Shown: positions 32,639-40,639 of the stretch, piece by piece | Numbering within the stretch: the stretch's first letter is position 1 | How the letters are laid out: each line of letters opens with the position of its first letter | Source: Deltaproteobacteria bacterium | GTDB taxonomy: Bacteria; Desulfobacterota; GWC2-55-46; UBA9637 | DNA: 49,164 nucleotides | Direction: 5' to 3' | Assembly (NCBI GenBank): GCA_016214995.1 | Contig: JACRML010000016.1 | Coordinates: forward strand, 1 to 49,164 | The notes under the pieces: model-generated | What the model was told of the DNA's origin: nothing | Seen by the model: the letters and a program-made list of their open reading frames with translations, nothing else | Database searches by the model: none | Program-made: the position numbers and the translations under genes

Positions 32639-32956
32639 ATGAGAAGTAAAAAATCAGAAATTGGAAACATAAAAATTAAAACCTTAGCTTTTTATTTCTA
32701 TACCTGTTTTATACTTATTATAGGAACTGCAATCTGCCGTGCCGAGGGAAAATATACAGATGGCCCGCATTACTTCAGGGATATCAGAAACAGTGAGCCA
32801 CCGTATGAACCTATTGAAGTAATAAACTATGAGGAGGCCAATAATCTCTATACATACTACGAAGCATATTTTGATGGCGAAGGACGGATAATCTCCCTGA
32901 AGAAATATGAGAAGGGAATATTAAAGAAGGTGTTAATTGCATCTGATAAGAAATGA
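32639..32956 (+). CDS. Small secreted protein of unknown function
   Basis: The ATG at 32639 gives 105 residues; the frame is also open from 32612, inside the rpoD end. A basic start followed by LAFYFYTCFILIIGTAICRA forms a signal peptide. The mature part (DGPHYFRDIRNSEPPYEPIEVINYEEA, then YYEAYFDGEGRIISLKKYEKGILKK) has the feel of a repeat-type antiparallel sheet with tyrosines. No RBS is clear. I do not recognise the family; a DUF6156-like protein is possible. Confidence 0.55.
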   Translation: MRSKKSEIGNIKIKTLAFYFYTCFILIIGTAICRAEGKYTDGPHYFRDIRNSEPPYEPIEVINYEEANNLYTYYEAYFDGEGRIISLKKYEKGILKKVLIASDKK

Positions 32957-32973
32957 ATCCTGTGTAGCCTTTT

Positions 32974-33315
32974 TTAACATGATAAATACCTGAACACTTT
33001 ATCTTCCACTTCTTTAAATGAACAGCCGGTTATTTTAACCTGCTTTATCCTTGATTTTTTGCCCGATGCAATCTCTAGCTGGCTTTTTCTTATCTCTAAA
33101 ATATCGGCAAGAAATTCTATACATGCTGAATTTGCAGCGCCTTCCACCGGAGGCGATGTGAGTCTTATTTTCAATGCAGTTCCATCGTGGATGCCTGTAA
33201 TCTCATTTTTTGATGCACGGGGCTGGATGTAGAGCCGTAAGAGAATTCCTTTTTTATCATGTGTTAGGAAGGAGAGACTATTTCTTGATAAATTTGAGTT
33301 TGTCGTCCTGCTCAT
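32974..33315 (-). CDS. DUF167/YggU-family protein
   Basis: From the ATG at 33315 it has 113 residues. The family core LRLYIQPRASKNEITGIHDGTALKIRLTSPPVEGAANSACIEFLADIL and the basic IASGKKSRIKQVKI segment are complete. Function is unknown; the gene commonly sits near yggT and proC, as here. It overlaps the end of divIVA by 38 nt. Its position at the end of the block is conserved in many bacteria. Confidence 0.82.
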   Translation of the reverse strand: MSRTTNSNLSRNSLSFLTHDKKGILLRLYIQPRASKNEITGIHDGTALKIRLTSPPVEGAANSACIEFLADILEIRKSQLEIASGKKSRIKQVKITGCSFKEVEDKVFRYLSC

Positions 33316-33775
33316 CTTCTTTTGTTGCCCCTTGCCCTTCCATAAATAGAAGATTGGTATGATATTCAAGAATTGCCTTTATAGATGTTTGCATCTCCAA
33401 CCGCTGCTTTTTTAACTGGTATAACTCTTCCTGCACTTTTATAACTCTTTCATGTGCCTTTTTTATAAGTTCGTCTGCCTGAATCCTTGCCTCCGAGACG
33501 ATAAGCTCTGCTTCTTTTCTGGCATTGTTTTTTAAATCTTCCACCATCTTTTGTGCTGTTGTGATTGTTTCCCTAAGTGTCTTCTCCCTTTCCTCATGTT
33601 CTGCTAGCTTAGCGGTCATATCTTTAAGCTTTCCATCAAGGTTATTAACATATTTTGCAGCCTCTTCAATTGCTTCGGCAATTACCTCCGTGAAGGCCTT
33701 AACCTCCTGCGGGTCATATCCTCTGAATGCCTTTCTAAATTTATGCTCTTTAACCTCTATTGGTGTAATCTTCAT
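33278..33775 (-). CDS. divIVA: DivIVA-domain protein
   Basis: 165 residues. The N-terminal DivIVA membrane-curvature motif is KITPIEVKEHKFRKAFRGYDPQEVKAF. A long coiled coil (about 45-140) follows, and the tail is charged. In Gram-positives DivIVA marks poles and septa. In other phyla the protein lies in the yggS-proC-yggT-divIVA-DUF167 block, which is what is seen here, and its role is less clear. The RBS AAGGGG is adjacent to the ATG. Confidence 0.85.
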   Translation of the reverse strand: MKITPIEVKEHKFRKAFRGYDPQEVKAFTEVIAEAIEEAAKYVNNLDGKLKDMTAKLAEHEEREKTLRETITTAQKMVEDLKNNARKEAELIVSEARIQADELIKKAHERVIKVQEELYQLKKQRLEMQTSIKAILEYHTNLLFMEGQGATKEDEQDDKLKFIKK

Positions 33776-33854
33776 CCCCTTAAACCTCCTTTTTTAATCC
33801 GAACTATGAGTGAACATGCAAGCTCCATTAGCAGATCAATAGGTCGAATGGAGT

Positions 33855-34166
33855 TCATAATCCGTCTCCCATCCTTAATCGTATTGCCAGTTCGTTTAAA
33901 GTTTTTACCAAAAATACCTGCAAAAACAGTATGACAAGCAAAACAATAATTGGTGAGAGGTCTATGCCGCCCATAAACGGCAGCCTTCTTCTTATTGGAT
34001 ATAGTACAGGTTCTGTGGCCTGATATAAGAATCTCACAATCGGGCTATACGGGTCAGGGTTTACCCATGAGATGAGCGCCCTTATGATGATTATCCACAT
34101 ATAGATAGTTAAGAGATAAGAAAAAATAGTGGCTAAAGCTTCTATGAGATTTGCAAATACAAACAA
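33855..34166 (-). CDS. yggT: YggT-family membrane protein
   Basis: 103 residues from the TTG at 34166, which follows GGAGG by 5 nt; the earlier TTG at 34178 overlaps that GGAGG. There are two hydrophobic segments (ATIFSYLLTIYMWIIIIRALISW; PIIVLLVILFLQVFLV) around the conserved WVNPDPYSPIVRFLYQATEPVLYPIRR loop. YggT (CcmB/Ycf19-like) proteins are linked to membrane organisation and osmotic tolerance. The MITE-like element starts about 50 nt upstream. Confidence 0.85.
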   Translation of the reverse strand: MFVFANLIEALATIFSYLLTIYMWIIIIRALISWVNPDPYSPIVRFLYQATEPVLYPIRRRLPFMGGIDLSPIIVLLVILFLQVFLVKTLNELAIRLRMGDGL

Positions 34167-34216
34167 CTTTACCTCCAAAATATGTTTAGTTTATACTAAA
34201 ATATGTTTTCATATAA

Positions 34217-34515
34217 GTTCACGCTCAAAAATTGTCTAGATGCCAGGCGCTGTAGTCTGCCGATTTATCGGCGCTTTTAAAACGCCCACGGGGCACCCAA
34301 CCAAAGGTTGGGTCGGGCAAACTACAGTTATGTGAGCAGTGCAGCGGTTGTGAGCCCCGATGTAATATCGGGGCGAAGCAAACCATCGAAGCCACTGCAC
34401 AGATAACATTAGTTTTAATCTTGAATGAGATTCCTCGCTTCGCTCGGAACAGGCTCAGGCAACACAGCGGGGCATCCATGACAGAGTCATGGGTCAGGTA
34501 TTTTTCAGCGTGAAC
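34217..34515 (-). mobile_element. MITE-like element with GTTCACGCT terminal inverted repeats, copy 2 (long)
   Basis: Ends GTTCACGCTCAAAAAT (34217-34232) and ATTTTTCAGCGTGAAC (34500-34515) are inverted repeats with one mismatch. At 299 bp it holds the same TGTAG...CTACA core with GCCGATTTATCGGC (34251-34326). Extra hairpins (CCCCGATGTAATATCGGGG; an AGTGCAG/CTGCACT pair) are absent from copy 1. The stop codon and last residues (GSR) of proC lie in the proC-side end. It has no open frame of its own that is credible. Confidence 0.78.
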
Positions 34516-35326
34516 CAGATAATTCCTTTGACCTCTTTGTCGCAGCTTCAACTGCCTTTATTATCGTTGCTCTGATACTTCCCTGTTCCAGCTTTTCAAT
34601 GCCTGCAATGGTTGTGCCGCCTGGCGATGTTACCATGTCCTTTAATTCACCAAAGTGCTTTCCGCTTTCCATTGCCAACTTTGCAGCTCCGAGAACAGTC
34701 TGTATTGCAAGCAGATTTGCGATCTTTCTTGAAAGACCGACACTAATCCCTGCATCCGACAGCGCCTCAAGGATTAAGAAAACATATGCAGGTCCGCTTC
34801 CGCTTAATCCTGTCACAGCATCCATAAGTTCTTCGTTCTCAATGAGCACAACTTTGCCCACTGCTTCAAATATCGCCACTGCAATATCTCTGTCTTCTTT
34901 TGAAACACCCTCTCCAGGGCAAATGCCTATTGCCCCTTCAAGAACAAGCGCAGGTGTATTTGGCATAACCCTGATAAGAGGCACAGCATGAGGAAGGTTC
35001 CCAAGTATAAAGTCCATAGTTATACCCGCAGCTATGGATATTAATAGCTTACCCTTGTTCAAATCAGAGCCTATTTCCTCAAGCGCAGCCTTTATATCAT
35101 TCGGCTTTACAGCGAGTATAATTATATCAGCCCCTTTTGCCACCTCAAAATTTTTGGTAAATACCTTTGCCTCATAATGCTCAGCAATGTATGCAAGCCT
35201 TTCCTTGACCTTGTCAGCAACGAGGATTTGAGCAGGAGTTATCTTCTTCGAGCCTATAAGCCCCTTTATAAGCGCCTCACCCATATTCCCTGCGCCGATA
35301 AAGCCGATGGTTTTTTTTGTAAGCAT
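34505..35326 (-). CDS. proC: Pyrroline-5-carboxylate reductase
   Basis: Final step of proline synthesis, NAD(P)H-dependent. From the ATG at 35326 (after GGAAGAGAG) it has 273 residues. Motifs are the N-terminal Rossmann GFIGAGNMGEALIKGL, AVKPNDI, VPLIRVMPNTPALV, and the signature GLSGSGPAYVFLILEALSDAGISVGL with SPGGTTIAGI near the end. The natural protein would end about KRSKEL. Here SGSR and the TGA come from the terminal repeat of the MITE-like element. An in-frame ATG at 35344 is a less likely start. Confidence 0.94.
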   Translation of the reverse strand: MLTKKTIGFIGAGNMGEALIKGLIGSKKITPAQILVADKVKERLAYIAEHYEAKVFTKNFEVAKGADIIILAVKPNDIKAALEEIGSDLNKGKLLISIAAGITMDFILGNLPHAVPLIRVMPNTPALVLEGAIGICPGEGVSKEDRDIAVAIFEAVGKVVLIENEELMDAVTGLSGSGPAYVFLILEALSDAGISVGLSRKIANLLAIQTVLGAAKLAMESGKHFGELKDMVTSPGGTTIAGIEKLEQGSIRATIIKAVEAATKRSKELSGSR

Positions 35327-35345
35327 AAATATACTCTCTTCCATT

Positions 35346-35410
35346 AGCTGTAAACCGTGAACAGCTAACTGTGAGTAGTAAGGAATAAACAGTTAACAGT
35401 TTACAGTTAA
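35346..35410. repeat. TTAACTGTAAACTG-type palindromic repeat between proC and yggS
   Basis: AGCTGTAAACCGTGAACAGC and AACAGTTTACAGTTAACG face each other as degenerate inverted copies of an AACTGTAAACTGTTAAC motif. The yggS stop codon TAA (35409-35407 on the minus strand) lies in the first unit. Confidence 0.55.
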
Positions 35411-36108
35411 CGACTTTCCTTTGGCCTCTCCCCAAATATAGCTGTTCCCACCCTTATTGTTGTTGCACCTTCTTCTATGGCAATCTCAAAATCATGCGAC
35501 ATGCCCATGGAAAGCTCTTTCATAATAACGTTAGGAAGATTTTCACGCCGTATCTTTTCTGCCAGCCTTCTTAGTTCGGTAAAATATGGCCGCGACATTT
35601 CAGGATGTTCAAAATATGGCGGGATGGTCATAAGCCCTTTTAGCGAAAGATTTTCGAGTTTAGCAATCTCACGAGATAGACCCAATGCTTCACTTTCAGT
35701 AACACCGCCTTTTGTTTTTTCTTTTGCCAGATTTACCTGAATCAGGACATCTAACTTTTTCTCTGCCCTTTTATTTAACTCCTTTGCCAGACCGATAGAA
35801 TCAACGGTCTCTACCATGTCAAAGAGTTTAACAGCATCCTTTGCCTTATTTTTTTGCAGATGGCCTATAAAATGCCATCTGACATCCTTTCCTCCCCGTA
35901 TATTCTCAATCTTTTTCTTTGCCTCCTGAACATAGTTTTCTCCCATAGCCTTAACCCCTGCCTTTACAGCCTCTTGTATCCTCTTTAGGTCAACTGTTTT
36001 TATAGCCGCTACAAGGGTTATCTCTCTGGGTTCCCTGCCAACATGTCTGGCAGCCTTTTCTATCCTTTCCCTTACTATTGCTATATTTTTAGGAATAAGT
36101 GACGGCAT
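35407..36108 (-). CDS. yggS: YggS/PLPBP-family pyridoxal-phosphate homeostasis protein
   Basis: 233 residues with a single alanine-racemase-like TIM barrel. The PLP lysine is in ITLVAAIKTVDLKRI (K37). Later motifs are GENYVQEAKKKIE, WHFIGHLQKNK, ETVDSIGLAKELNKRA, LIQVNLAKEKTKGGV, GLMTIPPYF and LSMGMSHDFEIAIEEGATTIRVGTAIFG. YggS buffers free PLP and influences amino-acid pools; it does not catalyse a known reaction. It is the first gene of the proC-yggT-divIVA-DUF167 block. The tail KESR plus stop abuts a repeat. Confidence 0.93.
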   Translation of the reverse strand: MPSLIPKNIAIVRERIEKAARHVGREPREITLVAAIKTVDLKRIQEAVKAGVKAMGENYVQEAKKKIENIRGGKDVRWHFIGHLQKNKAKDAVKLFDMVETVDSIGLAKELNKRAEKKLDVLIQVNLAKEKTKGGVTESEALGLSREIAKLENLSLKGLMTIPPYFEHPEMSRPYFTELRRLAEKIRRENLPNVIMKELSMGMSHDFEIAIEEGATTIRVGTAIFGERPKESR

Positions 36109-36123
36109 TTATCCACCCCTTAT

Positions 36124-36340
36124 CAAACGCAATCCCCTGATAAAAACCTTCAGGGGCAGGCTCTGGCCAAATACTGTGTTAAAGTTGGCTGTCCAAATAC
36201 TCACATACGTAGAAGAGTATGCTCCGTTTTGTCCACCCATCTTTTCCTTATCCCCTGATAGAAACCTTCAGGGGCATGCTTTGGTTCGATGGACTCCGAA
36301 GAGTCATACGGACTCCTTCGGATCTCAAATCTTGCGTTTG
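36124..36340 (+). repeat. CAAACGCAA-type dispersed element, copy 2
   Basis: CAAACGCAA (36124-36132) and CAAATCTTGCGTTTG (36326-36340) bound a 217-bp element with two CCCCTGATAGAAACCTTCAG-like hairpins, GTCCAAATACTCACATA and TATGCTCCG. It matches 26968-27141 in the same order, with an added ACTCCGAAGAGTC/GGACTCCTTCGG hairpin. The gap 36109-36452 contains only this element and the next hairpin. Confidence 0.75.
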
Positions 36341-36366
36341 CCCAAGGAAATCAAAAACAAGTATTA

Positions 36367-36454
36367 GAGAGTCAGAGTGGCATGGAGTCAAAGTGTTAAA
36401 GAAGATTTTATCTCCGACACTTTGATACTTTGACACTTTTATACTCTGACTCTC
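36367..36454. repeat. GAGAGTCAGAGT inverted-repeat element at maf 3' end
   Basis: GAGAGTCAGAGT (36367-36378) and ACTCTGACTCTC (36443-36454) are perfect inverted repeats with further AGTCAAAGTGT/GACACTTTGA pairing inside. The maf stop TGA overlaps the right terminus. A related AGTGTCAAAGTG string starts the lipoprotein frame at 3860. Confidence 0.7.
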
Positions 36455-37034
36455 AGTTTATAATTCCAATTTCTTCCAACACTTGTTTTAATTCCTCCAT
36501 CGGCAGACCAACCACATTGGTATATGAACCCTCTATTTTTTCAATCATAAAATTACCAATACCCTGCGCAGCATATGCCCCTGCCTTGTCAAGCGGTTCG
36601 CCGGTACTGAGATAATCCTCAATTTCTTTATCTGAGAGGTTTTTTATCTTTACCATGCTTTCTACAACACGTTTTATATTTTTGCCTGTAGAGGCATTTA
36701 AAAGACAAAAGGCTGTTACAACCTTATGATGCCTGCCTCTCAGGAGATTAAGCATATCCCGTGCCTCTTTTATGCCAGACGGCTTACCCAAAATACGGTT
36801 ATCAATTAATACTATTGTATCTGCCCCAAGTATCCAGCCGCTTTTTACATTTTTTGCAGCCTCTTTTGCCTTTTCCTCCGCAAGTCTTAAACAATGTTTT
36901 TCCGGGACTTCTCCATTTTTAATATTCTCATCTATATTGCTGTGGCATATATCAAATGACAGGCCAATTTCTTCAAGGAGCGCCTTTCTCCTGGGAGAGG
37001 ATGAGGCAAGAGTAATTCTCTTTTCATTCCACAC
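36453..37034 (-). CDS. maf: Maf-family nucleoside triphosphate pyrophosphatase
   Basis: 193 residues with a GTG start. The family motifs are ITLASSSPRRKALLEEIG (phosphate-binding), GADTIVLIDNRILGKP, EARDMLNLLRGRHHKVVTA, and AGAYAAQGIGNFMIEKIEGSYTNVVGLPM. The last block matches the dTTP/UTP pyrophosphatase (YhdE) subgroup. It removes non-canonical or excess nucleotides and is linked to division control. It lies upstream of yggS in the same direction, separated by two repeat elements. Confidence 0.93.
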   Translation of the reverse strand: MWNEKRITLASSSPRRKALLEEIGLSFDICHSNIDENIKNGEVPEKHCLRLAEEKAKEAAKNVKSGWILGADTIVLIDNRILGKPSGIKEARDMLNLLRGRHHKVVTAFCLLNASTGKNIKRVVESMVKIKNLSDKEIEDYLSTGEPLDKAGAYAAQGIGNFMIEKIEGSYTNVVGLPMEELKQVLEEIGIIN

Positions 37035-37159
37035 GGTTAGCTCGCTTAATGCAGCTAGTTATAGCACATTTTGGAATGGCTATCCAAGAGAAATCTTTGG
37101 CATCAGAAGTTCTGTTAGAAAGTCTTCGATAATGAGATTATAGAGTAATCTAAGGCTCA

Positions 37160-37828
37160 TCAGCTGCCCGAACTTTCTAATGGGATAAACTTTTCAACAT
37201 GCAGTCCAAAAAAATGCAGCCAACTCATCTCCCATACTGCACCAAGAAAGAGGAGGGTTGCCATAATGACAAATAACAGGCTAGCATCTTTTACAGCGGC
37301 CTTAAATGCCTCAAGCCTTGTTTCTTTGCCCTTCCATGTTGGATTTAGTAGTGAAAGGCCTATATTTATGCCGGCGGCCGATGAGAAGACATAGCCACCA
37401 AATTCCAGAATGAATGTGCCGTAGAAAATGGCATAGTGTATGGGTGTAGACGTTGTTCCATAAAAGATTACGCCTATAACCCATGCCCTGAAAACCGTAA
37501 TGATATAGGGTAGGAAAAAGATAATGCCAGGGGCTGTAGTTGATAACAGGGCGCCAAATATAAGATTAAATAAAAAGGTATACGCTATCTTTAATGACAG
37601 ATATGGCGCAAGCGGGCCTGAAAGAGGCTTAAGATAGCCCATTTCAGGCAGCTGCTTTAAAAATTCTTTCTTGAACTCAACAGCGCCGGAAACACCAGTA
37701 GCTATCATCCATTGACCGAAAAAAAGGAAGACTATATTTGTAATGATAAGAAAGGTGATTAGTGTTTTGAGTTCTTTTGTTTTTTGCCATGCTTTAGCAT
37801 ACACATCTTTTATCTTTGCCATGTTCAT
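37160..37828 (-). CDS. SpoIIM-family (stage II sporulation protein M-like) membrane protein
   Basis: 222 residues after the RBS GGAGGAG. Five to six hydrophobic segments: ITFLIITNIVFLFFGQWMI, TFLFNLIFGALLSTTAPGIIFFLP, YIITVFRAWVIGVIFYG, YGTFILEFGGYVFSSAAGINIG and DASLLFVIMATLLFLGAVW. The HYAIFYGTFILEFGGY region is the SpoIIM/DUF95 hallmark. No sporulation genes are present; such proteins are widespread in non-sporulating bacteria with unknown function. It sits 15 nt downstream of the DUF4325 gene on the same strand. Confidence 0.78.
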   Translation of the reverse strand: MNMAKIKDVYAKAWQKTKELKTLITFLIITNIVFLFFGQWMIATGVSGAVEFKKEFLKQLPEMGYLKPLSGPLAPYLSLKIAYTFLFNLIFGALLSTTAPGIIFFLPYIITVFRAWVIGVIFYGTTSTPIHYAIFYGTFILEFGGYVFSSAAGINIGLSLLNPTWKGKETRLEAFKAAVKDASLLFVIMATLLFLGAVWEMSWLHFFGLHVEKFIPLESSGS

Positions 37829-37843
37829 TTCTTCTTTCTCCTC

Positions 37844-38437
37844 CTAAATCCTTTCATATGACCACACCTTTCCGCCGTCTGCTGTTTTCTCAACCCGTTT
37901 CACCAGCCTCTTTTTATGCAGGTTCAAAAGCCGCATCCCGCTTGCATTCGGTTCAAGGCTCATTTTATCAGAAAGTTCTTTTGCGGTGATTTTCCCTTTT
38001 TTCAGTATGAGTTCCAAAGTATCCGAGAGATATTTGTTCAGGCTGCCTATGACAACCCCCTTAGTCCCCCTTAACAAAGGGGGATTTAAAGGGGGTTGTC
38101 TCCTCATCCGGCCCATAACAGCAAGCTCTTTCCTCTCCAAAGCCACTTCAATATTTTCCTTTTGGTTCTCATTGAGGCCGCTCAGAACAATATATCTATC
38201 CCCGTATTCGCCGCTTAAAAGCCGTGATATGACCTTTGCCACAATCTCATCCGCGCAGGAGAAGTCAACGATCCCTACCTGTGAAAAGTCCAGGGCAATC
38301 ACGGATCCTTCATCTTCTTTTCCAATGTCCCGCTCAATCCGTTCTCTGAGAACCTGTCCTGTGGGCCTTGTAACAAGGTCGTTAGAGCCGTTCTTGAGCT
38401 CTTCTTTAAGGAGTTTGTAAAGGTCGTAGGTGGTCAT
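37844..38437 (-). CDS. STAS-like DUF4325 + winged-helix protein
   Basis: 197 residues. The first half holds the DUF4325 STAS-like core (VIALDFSQVGIVDFSCADEIVAKVISRLL; DRYIVLSGLNENQKENIEVALERK). The second half is a winged helix (ILKKGKITAKELSDKMSLEPNASGMRLLNLHKKRLVKRVE). Between them PPLNPPLLRGTKGVV is encoded by an inserted palindrome. DUF4325 proteins often sit beside HATPase-domain proteins in accessory loci; here such an ATPase is at 44049, on the far side of the restriction-modification cluster. The start overlaps the upstream small gene by 4 nt (ATGA). Confidence 0.72.
   Translation of the reverse strand: MTTYDLYKLLKEELKNGSNDLVTRPTGQVLRERIERDIGKEDEGSVIALDFSQVGIVDFSCADEIVAKVISRLLSGEYGDRYIVLSGLNENQKENIEVALERKELAVMGRMRRQPPLNPPLLRGTKGVVIGSLNKYLSDTLELILKKGKITAKELSDKMSLEPNASGMRLLNLHKKRLVKRVEKTADGGKVWSYERI
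38052..38099. repeat. 48-bp in-frame palindrome inside DUF4325 gene
   Basis: The segment starts ACAACCCCCTTAGTCCCCC and ends with its near-perfect reverse complement. It is 48 bp long, exactly 16 codons, and adds a PPLNPPLLRGTKG-type peptide between the two domains without breaking the frame. Confidence 0.85.
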
Positions 38438-38703
38438 GATTTACAAACCTTTTCGTACCTATCCTCTGTCCATTTCCAAATTGAAACATTGCAAGTAGCC
38501 AAATCATTCATATTTTCAGGTTCATAGCCGTAATCATGGGCTATTTCGCCGAAGGCTTGTTTGGCTTCTTTCAACGAGTTGAAGTAGTTGACCTCAATAG
38601 TTACACCTCTTTCTACAACTACGACAAGATATTTGGCTATGCACAGTTGAGATAATTGGTAAGCTGTGGTTTCAATATTTTTATCAGCACACTTCTTGTT
38701 CAT
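38434..38703 (-). CDS. Small hypothetical protein
   Basis: 89 residues from the ATG at 38703 (upstream AGGGGA). The earlier TTG at 38754 has no RBS. The sequence shows an alpha/beta mix: LSQLCIAKYLVVVVERGVTIEVNYFNSLKEAKQAFGEIAHDYGY, then a W-rich end (VSIWKWTEDRYEKVCKS). I recognise no family. It is coupled to the DUF4325 gene by a 4-nt overlap and lies 54 nt after the NPPY methyltransferase, so it links the restriction-modification cluster with the STAS-like gene. Confidence 0.55.
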   Translation of the reverse strand: MNKKCADKNIETTAYQLSQLCIAKYLVVVVERGVTIEVNYFNSLKEAKQAFGEIAHDYGYEPENMNDLATCNVSIWKWTEDRYEKVCKS

Positions 38704-38757
38704 CCATTCCCCTTTTTTCTCTTTCAGAAGCTTATTTGTAGAAAAATTAATCAAGCG

Positions 38758-40368
38758 CTATCTGCCATTTCTGTTTAATCTTCTTTTCGAAAGTTTCTTC
38801 CAAACACTATCGGCAAGTTTTATTTCGCTTGAGCTCAGTCCATAACCCTGTTTAAGTATGCGCTCATTAGTTATTTTCAATATTTCCTCAATGCTTCTAT
38901 TGTCACGCATCATTTGGTCAATCTCTTGCAATAAGCTTGAATTTTCTTTTTTGTAAGGAAGCAGTATTTTTTCTACTTCACTGGGCATTAGTTCTAAAAC
39001 TCCGCCACCGTAAGAACGTCCTGAAATCTCAGAGAAAGCCAATGACAATGAATTATAAAAACTTGCTACAAAGGCATTAATATTTACCCCGCTATTCATA
39101 AAAACCCTGTGCATTGTGTCAGTTGTATATGCCTGGGCTTCATTCAGTATTAGCTTTGGGAACAGGTTGTTTCTCCTTATGAATAAAGCTTCTGATAATT
39201 TAATGGAAGGCACGACAAACCAATCATTTCGTATTCCACATTTATAGCCCTTGTTTATTCCCATTGTTTCACCAAGTGAAATATAGGACAAAGCTCCTTT
39301 ATGGTTCTTTAGCTCGCTCTTTTGTGGGAAAATTAGCAAATGGGCTTTCGCTTTTGTTCTTCTGTTCCTTACCCAATCTTTTTCTGTAAAGATAATGCTG
39401 TTCACCTGAACACTGCGACCAACCATTGGCTTCGCAAATAGTTCAAGGTTATATCCCTCAACTACAGAACGGGGAACAGTAAAGTAGTCATTTGCACCTG
39501 TGGTTATTCCCACTTCCACATTGGCAAAATCACCAATTGCAGGGATATTCTTGAATTTTGCAATTGCTTCAAGGAAGTCAATCTCTTTTTGTTCAAGAAA
39601 ATAGAAAGTCCACTTGTTTGACTTAAAGTCAATTTGCTTTGCAGGGCTTTTGAGCCAGTTAACGTCCAATGTTTCAAGCTCTGATGCGTCAAGAAGTTCA
39701 AGATGCTCGATTAAGTGCGTATTGTTTCCGTTTCTTTCACAAAGCAGTAATATAATTTCTTGTTGAATATCTGGAAATACCAGCTTCTCAAAGGAAATGA
39801 TATTTATTTTGTTGTAGAAATGAGCCAAAAACTCTCTAAGTTGTTGTGCATAGGATACCTGTAGTACTTCAGCTGGCAATACAAAACCAATTTTGCCTTT
39901 CTCTTTCAGTAAAAGACTAGAACCTACAACAAAAGAAACCCAGGCATTAGTGAGTTTTGAATATTTGAGACCTGCTCGTTTGAATATTTTGTCGGCTTCT
40001 TTTTGCTGACCTTCATCAAAGTATTGGTATCTGATATATGGCGGATTACCAACTGCCAGATCAAAACGTTCTGTGGTTTCATTGCAATAAACATGAAAGT
40101 CGGTATTTATGACAAATTTATTATTCAGTCTTATTCTATCCGCTTTTTCGGCTTCTACTTCATCAAGTTCAATAGCGGTTATTGAATTGGACTTATACTT
40201 TTGCTCTTTTAATTGTTCAAGGAATACTCCATTCCCGCAACTCGGTTCAAGGATGTCAAATGAAGAAATCCCATTTATTCCCCATTTAAAAATGAATGCA
40301 GCAATGGGGTCGGGTGTATAAAACCCTCCTCTAAGCTTTTCTGCTGATGCGTGTTCAATTAGTTTCAT
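38758..40368 (-). CDS. Adenine-specific DNA methyltransferase, NPPY type (type II, BsuBI/Eco57I-like)
   Basis: 536 residues. The start KLIEHASAEKLRGGFYTPDPIAAFI and motif I ILEPSCGNGVFLEQL bind S-adenosylmethionine. Motif IV is AVGNPPYIRYQYF (about 106-118), which marks N6-adenine methylation. The C-terminal 250 residues (TTGANDYFTVPRSVVEGYNLELFAKPMVGRS onwards) resemble the TaqI/BsuBI target-recognition region. It probably protects host DNA in the cluster's restriction system. It overlaps the coiled-coil gene upstream by 14 nt. Confidence 0.88.
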   Translation of the reverse strand: MKLIEHASAEKLRGGFYTPDPIAAFIFKWGINGISSFDILEPSCGNGVFLEQLKEQKYKSNSITAIELDEVEAEKADRIRLNNKFVINTDFHVYCNETTERFDLAVGNPPYIRYQYFDEGQQKEADKIFKRAGLKYSKLTNAWVSFVVGSSLLLKEKGKIGFVLPAEVLQVSYAQQLREFLAHFYNKINIISFEKLVFPDIQQEIILLLCERNGNNTHLIEHLELLDASELETLDVNWLKSPAKQIDFKSNKWTFYFLEQKEIDFLEAIAKFKNIPAIGDFANVEVGITTGANDYFTVPRSVVEGYNLELFAKPMVGRSVQVNSIIFTEKDWVRNRRTKAKAHLLIFPQKSELKNHKGALSYISLGETMGINKGYKCGIRNDWFVVPSIKLSEALFIRRNNLFPKLILNEAQAYTTDTMHRVFMNSGVNINAFVASFYNSLSLAFSEISGRSYGGGVLELMPSEVEKILLPYKKENSSLLQEIDQMMRDNRSIEEILKITNERILKQGYGLSSSEIKLADSVWKKLSKRRLNRNGR

Positions 40369-40639
40369 ACATCTCTTTGATTAGAGGAATTAAACTATCA
40401 TTATTGCCCAGATAAAACAGTGTCTTTAGTAAGTCATCAAGTTCATGTTTCAGGATGTCAAACTCCCGGTTGAGCTTTGTCAGACTTCGTTTGTCATTAG
40501 CATGTTGGTCTATTTCACCTTGCTTTTTGATAAGCTCTTTTTGAACCCTAACTATTTCGTCATGCAGCAGTTTGTCTTTTTTGTCTTTGAAGTCAAGAGT
40601 CTGTAGAGGTTGTAGTTGGGCATGGTGCTTATTTCGCAA
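40355..40639 (-). CDS. Coiled-coil protein of restriction-modification cluster
   Basis: 94 residues with a TTG start overlapping the preceding stop by 11 nt. The middle is a heptad-rich coiled coil (LLHDEIVRVQKELIKKQGEIDQHANDKRSLTKLNREFDILKHELDDLL in pieces). It ends in a hydrophobic FYLGNNDSLIPLIKEMY helix. No family is recognised. The tight overlaps on both sides suggest it is an accessory or dimerisation subunit of the methyltransferase or nuclease. Confidence 0.6.
   Translation of the reverse strand: MRNKHHAQLQPLQTLDFKDKKDKLLHDEIVRVQKELIKKQGEIDQHANDKRSLTKLNREFDILKHELDDLLKTLFYLGNNDSLIPLIKEMYETN

Noticed and set aside
36109-36452. Possible CRISPR-like array of repeated short sequences
   Set aside because: The repeats are inverted hairpins of two different element types without regular spacers, and no cas gene is present.
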